DNA of 64,000 nucleotides. It comes from Lunularia cruciata. Its lineage: Eukaryota > Streptophyta > Marchantiopsida > Lunulariales > Lunulariaceae. Position 1 is the first letter of the stretch; each line of letters starts with the position of its first letter. The notes under the pieces were generated by a model, which did no database searches, was not told where the DNA came from, and saw nothing but the letters and a program-made list of their open reading frames with translations. The DNA lies in assembly GCA_948567375.1 (NCBI GenBank), contig OX419760.1, forward strand, positions 59,020,911 through 59,084,910, given 5' to 3'. Shown here piece by piece: positions 57,250 through 64,000 of this stretch. Both the position numbers and the translations under genes were made by a program.

Positions 57250-59120
57250 AGGGAAAGAGAGAGAGAACATTAAGAGATTTATGAGGCAATCTTTACAACT
57301 AAACTAAAGAGATTTGGAGGAATGTACTTGGCTCAGATGCAAGACCCCTATAAGAAATGACCATCAATATAAATTTTTTGGACAAGTCATTGACCAAGGA
57401 CATCAAAGCCACATCAAAAATTAATAGAAGAACAATGTGTTGCAAGTTGTACTTTATAAAGATCTGGCACAAAGAGCAATTGTGGAAGTCATTATGAAGT
57501 TTTTTTGGCACAATGAACAACCTACCTCACCAATAGCCAAGCAATCTTCCACTATATGGACAATGGGAACCAATAAATTGGGCTAATATGTTTTACCATA
57601 AAGCAAGGACTAAACACAAAGATTTTGAAGAAGACAATGGAGATATTACTTGGCAACCTTTGTGATCCATTTCTACATGGTCTAAATTTTCTTACTAAAG
57701 AGGAGAGGAAAAAATTCCCCAACCACTTTTAGCCAACGGGGTACTTTACTTCCCATATTGAAGGGAAATCTTTGATTAAGAAGTATTGGGATGTAAATGT
57801 AGCCTTCATAGCTAGTGGGAAATTTGTGATAGTGAAGGAAGAAGGAGTCATCTCAAAAATGAAGAAGAAGTATGCCCTTCCAATAAAGACCTCCACACCA
57901 ACAAAGAGAAAACCAACAAAAAGAAATCTGCAAGCAATCAATGCATCTTTGGAAGAAGAAGAGGATGGAGGATAGTTTACTCTATAGAGATCAGCAGCTG
58001 ATTTGGGAGAAGAAAAATATGTTGATGCTCAATTGGCATCAAATCTAGAGCCAAGTATGGAGCAAGAGAACCGGATCAAAGATAATGGGAGACCTTTCAA
58101 CTACCTAGAGCACCACCAAATCCTGATCAAGAACCAAGAGTGTAGGACAAACAGCAAGGAGAAATGAAAGAACAACCAATACCAAAACCTCAACCCAAGA
58201 AGCATATGGAAGAAGATGTCAACATCAAGGACAGAGTTCAAGAACCAAGAGATGCCAAAGGTCCTTCCCTAAAAGTACTAGCCAAAGAAGAAGGTAGGTT
58301 GAATCAAGAAACCTAAGTGTAGACAAGAAAAAGAGCTCATTTTGTGATACATTTAGTGGAAGTAGCACTACAATTGATGGAGCTCTTACTTCCCCAATAT
58401 AAACAAGAGTGCCCCAAAATTGTGGACTACACAATCTTGGTATGGAGCATGCACTAAGGAATCTACACTAAGAAAGCTAAATAAACAAGGGCAAAGGAAG
58501 AGTTAGCTAAAGTTCACAACCTAAACAAGGAGGATGCAAAGAAGGTGAACTCTTTGATACAAGATAACTTCAAGGTACGAAGACAAAATGCTTCCTTTAT
58601 TGTGGATCAAAAGGAACAAGAGAAGGAATTGGGGATTGCAATTGGACTTCAGCAAGTTTTCCATGGAGAAAAAGGAAATGCAGATTGGATACAAACCAAT
58701 TGCAAGCAATATATGAAGACATAGTGAGCATTTGGAACCAACTAGAGAATTCCAAGGTCAAGATGGTGACCTTGAACTTGTAGATAGCTGAGTATTGCAA
58801 GGAGGTGGCCACCCAATTATAGCATTAGGCCAAGGAGTTATGAAAGGAGATGAAGAAGGAAGCAAAAAGAGCTCAAATGGAGGAGGTCATGTAGGAAGAA
58901 TCGAGGACAAAGAACCAACACTTTGAAGAGTTGAAGCCAAAAGTAGGTTATGTATATCTAAAAGAGAAGATATCTAAGGGAGGAGAGTTAAAAAGCATTA
59001 AAGATACAACCTACCAAGGAGGCAAGAACCGCATTCAATATAGTGATTGTGGTAGGAAAAGAATTTTTTTTTAGGTTAGGATCCAATATTTAAGGGGGAT
59101 TGATCCCCTTATGAGGGTAA
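57250..59120 (+). pseudogene. Very old relative of the B LTR coding region
   Basis: Translated fragments follow the B U3 protein in order. LNFLTKEERKKF (about 57680) matches LNLLTKDERH. A basic Lys/Thr/Pro segment comes next, then a Glu-rich stretch (ASLEEEEDGG). Further on, EDAKKVNSLIQ (about 58530) compares with EDSRKKTLSLIQ, and coiled-coil-like KEMKKEAKRAQMEEV appears near 58840. Beyond it GGTAGGAAAAGA and AATATTTAAG resemble the B promoter region. It is heavily degraded. It is either an older element of the B group or a relative carrying the same accessory gene. Confidence 0.5.
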
Positions 59121-59189
59121 TCTTGAAATCTAGCACATACATTTGCGGGATTCATTGAGAACTAGGGATTTGTAGATTAAGAATAACAC

Positions 59190-60261
59190 ATTAACTATGG
59201 GAAGGATTGACCAATGCGATATAGGATTTGGAACCCCTCCTCCCATTGGATTGTATTGTGATCTTTGAGCCTAAAGCAACACAGCATAAGGCTAGTACAA
59301 AACTATGCATTCCTATCCTAGCTTGGCGTAGAAGGGATGAATGATGAATCATAATTTCTTGGATTGCTTGTTGTCTATGTTGTTCATCAATGCTCCTTGG
59401 TTGTTTATCATATTGACCTATTGAATAGCCAATGGCATTAAGAATTGAGTCTATAGATGTGTTGTTGACCTTTCTAAGTGATATACCATGGGGGCCAAGA
59501 TTTGTGAAGGTGTTAGATATTTGAACCATCCTCAAGAGTAAATGTCTATAGGAGATTTCTATCCCTTAGTGGAATTACAATTAGCTATGGGAACACTGAC
59601 TACAATACCTCTCCAAGATGCATAAATGGCCAGCCATGCAAGGATTGTACCATCACCATCCTTGCTCTCATAGCTCCTTGCATTCCACTATGGGATTGGA
59701 TAACCCAACCAACATTTCTGGCACCAATAATTCATATGTCCTCTTCATTGCATTCTACAATTCACTCTAGCCATGTTTATTCCTTGCCACCCCACAAAGC
59801 ATTAGTTGTTTTCAATTTTGAGGATGTATTACCTTCCACTTCACAAGGAAGGCAATTTTAAGGTTGGGAGAGATAGTACCTCCCATATCCATAGACAAAT
59901 ATTTATGTGCAAAGGAAGCATCACCTCCTAACCAGGTAATGTTTCCATTGATGGTAAGCACTTCTGCCTAAGGAAACCATCTACCATAACTTCACACTCT
60001 ATAGCATTGCACACTCTTGCAACAACACCTATGCCATCTCTTGCAGTCCATGTAACCTCATTTACAATGGCTTCCACAATTGGGAGAGGAAATAATTGCA
60101 TACCTCTTGAAACTATAGTGTTCACAAGACAAGAAGACTTGGAGTCATTCTTATGAATTTTTGAGAATGTTTGCATGACATGAAACATCTTGGATGATGT
60201 TGCCATGGCATTGCAGATTGGCCATGTTTCATTGCTATTGTGAAACATTGGTTCAATGGCC
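59190..60261 (-). other. Unrecognised minus-strand open stretches
   Basis: Two open stretches of about 110-125 codons lie here (59191-59535, and 59928 to about 60256). The second contains LFPLPIVEAIVNEVTWTARDGIGVVARVCNAIECEV, which reads like real protein, but I do not recognise a family. The solo LTR at 60262 interrupts the upstream end. It could be a decayed host gene exon or an unknown retroelement part. Confidence 0.3.
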
Positions 60262-60928
60262 TGTAACACCCATTTATACATGTGTGTGGTATTGTGATAT
60301 TTAGCTTGGTATTTCAAGTACTTGAGAGATATTATTTATATAGAGATAAAGGATGATTCTATATTAGTCATGATTAGCTAAAGTTAGTCATAACTAAGAT
60401 AGAGGGGACCTTACTTTAGAGGAAGTAGAAAAGATGAGCACCACTATTTTGGATTTTAGTGTGTTGACTTGCTATTATTCCTAGGTTTTTGGCTTTGAGG
60501 AAAGAGTTGAGAACTCTTGGGCCCGCAAGCCTTTTTGTTTTGGATTCTTCTTTAGTCCAAGGATAGCTTATGTGAAGGAATCCTTGACTTAGTGGTTGGA
60601 TCAAGATAAGACCACATGCTTAGGGGAATATGCCCATGTGAATGGATATTCCTTTCTACTTTTTGACTTTACTTGACTTTTAGCCTAGTAACTTTGGTGC
60701 GTAACTATTTCACAAGTATATAAACAAGGGATGAGGAGGTACTCATCATCCTTTCATTTGCAACTATCTTTCTCTCATTGAGTTCTCTAGTGAGCAATGT
60801 CTTGAGTCTTGGAGTGTTAGCCTTGAAGGAGTATGATGGAGTTGGGGTTCTTTGCCTTCTTAGTCCATGGTGCGCTACCATAATAGCCATCAGAGGTTCA
60901 TCCTGAGTGAGAGACAGGCCGGCTCACA
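60262..60928 (+). repeat. Solo LTR
   Basis: It begins TGTAACACCC and ends GGCTCACA, with GGCC on both sides as a 4-bp target duplication (60258-60261 and 60929-60932). A TATA box (TATATAAAC) lies at about 60717. Its last 75 bp match the LTR fragment of fossil D at 24049-24125 in reverse. No internal region is attached, so it arose by LTR-LTR recombination. Confidence 0.75.
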
Positions 60929-61191
60929 GGCCTAACCCTTGCCACAAGAATGAGCTATGCATTGATGCAAGCAAAAGGGAAACATGAATACATCTCACCA
61001 AGACAACAAAAACAACTCAAGAACAAAATAAACCAACTTTGCAAAGGACACAAAGAACCATGCAAGCATTTATTTAGAGGTTCCAATACATATCTTCAAT
61101 GATCACACCAGCTACAAACCCTAAAATAGCTCTCAATTGATTTTAAGGATACTCTACTTGAGGATGTTCAAAAATTTCTAATCTCCAACAA
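60929..61191. other. Short non-coding spacer
   Basis: AT-rich sequence between the solo LTR and C4. I see nothing in it beyond A-rich runs. Confidence 0.5.
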
Positions 61192-61602
61192 TGTAAAAGC
61201 CAAGCCCGAGGAGAGAAATAGAAGAATGGAAACTCACATTGGGAAACTTGAATGTGGGAAAACTCCAAATGCCTAGCATGAGCTTCAGCTCTTGTATTTA
61301 TAGGGATTATACAAGGCTCTTGAGAAGCTACTCAAAAAGCTTCCTTGAGCCACTGTCTTAGAATGCAAGCCAAGTTAATTCGGAAGCTTCTCAAGAAGCT
61401 TCCTTTTATGAGTTGTTTACTTGGCATGCAAGCTAAGTTAGTTGGAAGCTTCTAGATGCTACCTACTTGGAGTGCAAGCTAAGCTACCCGAGAAGCTTCC
61501 CAAGTAGTTTTCTAGATGCTTCTATAATATTCTGGGTTAGTTTGGCTTATTCTCTACTTTTTTAGCCTTACTAACTATGTCGCTAAACTCCATATTGTTA
61601 CA
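61192..61602 (-). repeat. 3' LTR of C4
   Basis: 411 bp, TGTAACAATATGGAG ... CTTTTACA in element sense. A TATA motif lies near 61297-61303. GAAGCTTC heat-shock-like words are present but fewer are perfect than in C3. Confidence 0.9.
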
Positions 61603-61639
61603 TATTCCCCTACCGCTAGTTGGTGATGTTCTTGTTGCC

Positions 61640-63810
61640 ATTGAAGCTTCAAAATCCTAAATGGCCATTTGTGCAGTCTAGAGGTGAGAGAGAGGTTCCC
61701 ATGTGTCATCATGAAATGGATACCTTTTCCAAAGGACATTGTACTCCATATATTGTTGACGTCCTCGTTGAATGTGGCGACGTGCAAAGATACAATCAAC
61801 TTTGTACTCCTCATGATCATTGATAGAGATGGGAGGGGGAGGTTGGACACGAGGAAAAGGAAGATGGGTTAGGAACAAAGGGTTTAAACTTGGAAATATG
61901 AAAGATAGGGTGGATCGGCATATGACAAGGTAAGGCAAGTCAATAAGCAACAAGAGAGATGATTTGGGTGACATCAAAGGATCCTATCCAAGTTGGGGAA
62001 AGTTTACAAACTTGGGTATCAAGTGGGAGGGGTAGGTTACTAGCTGATAACATGAGTTTATCACTGACTTCAAAGGTGAGATCACAATGATGGTGGTATG
62101 CATATTGTTTTTGACAATTCTGGCCAACAAGGAGGTGAGAATTGGCTTGTTAGAGAGATTAGGAGATGGTGGTCAAGAAGGTTGAAGTATGAAGGACTTG
62201 ACATGGAAGAGGAGCTAGAAGAGAATCTAGAACAAGTAGATCTTGGCCAAAATTGAGAAAGAAAAGAGAAAATCCGGTGCTTGCTTGTTTGGAATTGTTG
62301 TAGGAAAATTCTACAATTGCAAGACATTCATCCCAACTGGTATGGTGGACATTGACAAAGACATGTAACATATCTTCAAGGTACAATTTTCATGTTTGGT
62401 TTGTCCATCAGTTTAAGGATGATAGGCCGTGGACAAAGCAAGCTTGGTGCCAAGTATCTAGAAGAGTGCTTGCCAAAACTTCCTAGTGAATTGAGGATCA
62501 TGGTTGGAGATGAGTACACATGGCATCCCATGATGCTTGAAGACATTATTGAAGTAGATTTGCACTAAGGTTGTAGTATCCATGGTATCAAAGGTTAGTG
62601 CCAAGTGGATTTTCTTACTAAGCTTATCCACAAACGCCATGATTGTTGTATATCTTTGCTTTGTCTTGGGCAAGGACGTGATGAGATCTAAACTCACATG
62701 TTCCTATCAAGCGGATGGAATGGGGATTAGTTGAAGGAGTCCACTCAGCTTCTGGTTGTTGACCCTGTTGCATTGGCAGCTTTCACACAATTGGAAAAAC
62801 TCTTAAACATCTCATGTCATATTGGGCCACCACCATTGCCGTTGGAGGGTACCCAAGATCTTGTCCACACCCATGTAACCAGCTATGGTAAATCATGGGC
62901 TTCTTAAAGATGCACAAGTGTAAGATCACCTTTGGCTAGAAGGTAGATCTGGTCCTCATGGAAAAGAAGGCAGTCCTTGAAGGAGAAGGTGTTGTAGTCC
63001 TTGTCACATGTTGTAAGACCATGTACCATTTGGAAGAACGGATCTTGTTGTAGAGCTAACCAAAACTCATTTTGGACCTTGGAGTCAATTGCCATTGTGA
63101 TGAGAGGAAGAGACTTCAAATCAGGTCATTGTGATAGAGCATCAAGAGTGACATGGAACCAACATGGTCTGTACTCAAGTTTGATGTCCAACAATTAGAG
63201 TTGCTCCTCCCATCAATGATGTTGACTCTTCATGTGTTCCAAGTGTAAAGTCTGCAACAATGGTTTGTGATTAGTTTGCATGATCACTTGTTTCCCCAAG
63301 AGATAATGCTTCCACACTTTGGTGGCATATACTATTGCAAGTTATTCCCAATCTCAAGAAGAGTAATTTCTTTCAGCTATATTTAGTCGGCAAGACACAA
63401 GGCAATGGGATGTAGTCCATTTGGGAATTCTTGTTGCAACACTGCTCTAATTGCAAAGTTAGAAGCATCAAAATCAACCACACAAGGTAGCTGAGGATTA
63501 CATGGTTGAAGGATGGGTTTTGAAGACACCATATGTTTTAGCTTCTGGAATGCTTCTTTGTGCTTGGAAGTCCATTGGAAGCTCAAGTTCTTTCCCAAGA
63601 GATTAGTCAATGGTGCGACCACATGAGCATAATAATGGATGGACCATTGGTAAAAATTGTTCAATCCATTAAATGCCCATACTTTTATAGCATCCTTTGG
63701 AGTAGGCCAATTAGTAATGGCCTTGATTTTATCCTCTTCCATCTTGATCCCATCCGGTGAGATCTCGTGACCCAAGAAGGTGACTTCTTCCTCAAAAGGC
63801 ACACTTTGAC
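61640..63810 (-). pseudogene. RT-RNase H-integrase-chromodomain fossil of C4
   Basis: Chromodomain traces (EEYKVDCIFARRHIQRG, YNVLWKRYPFHDDTWEP) lie at about 61680-61830. Integrase is about 61900-62900 (SLDLITSLPKTKQ, AIVEFSYNNSKQASTGFS). RNase H is about 62900-63500 ([19 protein letters not shown]). The end of RT is about 63560-63800 (EVTFLGHEISPDGIKMEE). It aligns with C3 throughout. It is not functional. Confidence 0.88.
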
Positions 63811-63853
63811 TTCTTGTAATAAAATTTCCATTATCATAGTAGTTTTAGGACTT

Positions 63854-64000
63854 TGTTACGCCATTTGTAGTTCCGCATCTAGATACTCGGACACTGGAGT
63901 TCCAGTGATGGTAGTTAGAGTTATTCTAGTAGTTTCTCAAGGACTACTTTCCGACAGTCTGATTTGGTGTTTGGGGTACTGACTTCACGGTGGGGCCCAC
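63854..64000 (+). mobile_element. 5' end of methyltransferase element copy A-III
   Basis: TGTTACGCCATTTGTAGTTCC begins block A and runs to the window edge with only small differences from A-I and A-II. It interrupts C4 in its RT region. It again starts with block A and not with B, which supports the end structure seen in the other two copies. Confidence 0.88.

Larger units (their letters stand above)
61192..63853 (-). mobile_element. Chromovirus C4, cut by A-III
   Basis: This is the 3' part of a family C element: 3' LTR (61192-61602), polypurine tract, chromodomain, integrase, RNase H and part of RT. It ends where A-III begins at 63854 and may continue beyond the window. It has many breaks and is clearly older than C3 but better kept than C1. 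Confidence 0.9.

Overview
This window looks like a repeat-dominated stretch of a land-plant nuclear genome. I find no intact host gene. Almost every long reading frame belongs to a Ty3/Gypsy LTR retrotransposon, and the elements are nested inside one another. The families point to a plant: chromoviruses with a chromodomain and an initiator-tRNA-Met type primer site, and Tat/Athila-like (OTA) elements. One family carries a DNMT3-like cytosine methyltransferase. DNMT3 is known from non-flowering plants and is absent from angiosperms, so a moss, lycophyte, fern or gymnosperm is plausible, but this is a weak inference.

Layout. 1-5359: AT-rich, no recognised gene, a few small repeats. 5360-10977: chromovirus C1 (+), an old fossil whose 3' LTR is cut by the next element. 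10978-18309: methyltransferase element, copy A-I (+). 18310-20454: chromovirus remnant C2 (-). 20455-24125: OTA-like Gypsy remnant D (-). 24126-25109 and 35020-35886: unrecognised old sequence split by the next element. 25110-35019: methyltransferase element, copy A-II (-), near full length with a 4-bp target duplication AGAT. 35892-55095: giant-LTR Gypsy B (+), with 3.7-kb LTRs that carry a coding region. 45198-50840: young chromovirus C3 (-), inserted in the integrase of B with target duplication ACTGG. 55101-61191: AT-rich sequence with a very old relative of the B LTR, two unrecognised reading frames and a solo LTR. 61192-63853: chromovirus C4 (-). 63854-64000: 5' end of a third methyltransferase element, A-III (+), inserted into C4.

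The most interesting system is family A. In order it carries Gag, two zinc knuckles, a retropepsin, a DNMT3-like methyltransferase placed between protease and reverse transcriptase, RT-RNase H, a DDE integrase and a C-terminal PHD finger. Its ends are not ordinary LTRs. The 5' end has one block (A, about 450 bp) and the 3' end has three (B-A-B, with B about 107 bp). This is the split-direct-repeat layout known from tyrosine-recombinase elements such as Ngaro, yet the element has a DDE integrase and leaves a short target duplication. The polypurine tract lies directly before the first B. A 15-16 nt sequence directly after block A is a perfect reverse complement of a site inside block A about 27 bp below a TATA motif, which is the geometry of Tf1-style self-priming. 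One economical model is that reverse transcription makes B-A LTRs, and that integration cuts a two-LTR circle at the palindromic B|A junction.

Two other points stand out. Family C LTRs hold arrays of perfect heat-shock elements upstream of the TATA box. Family B carries its extra gene in U3, as MMTV does with sag. The elements are treated as fossils here: parts are given as domain regions, and breaks only as rough counts.
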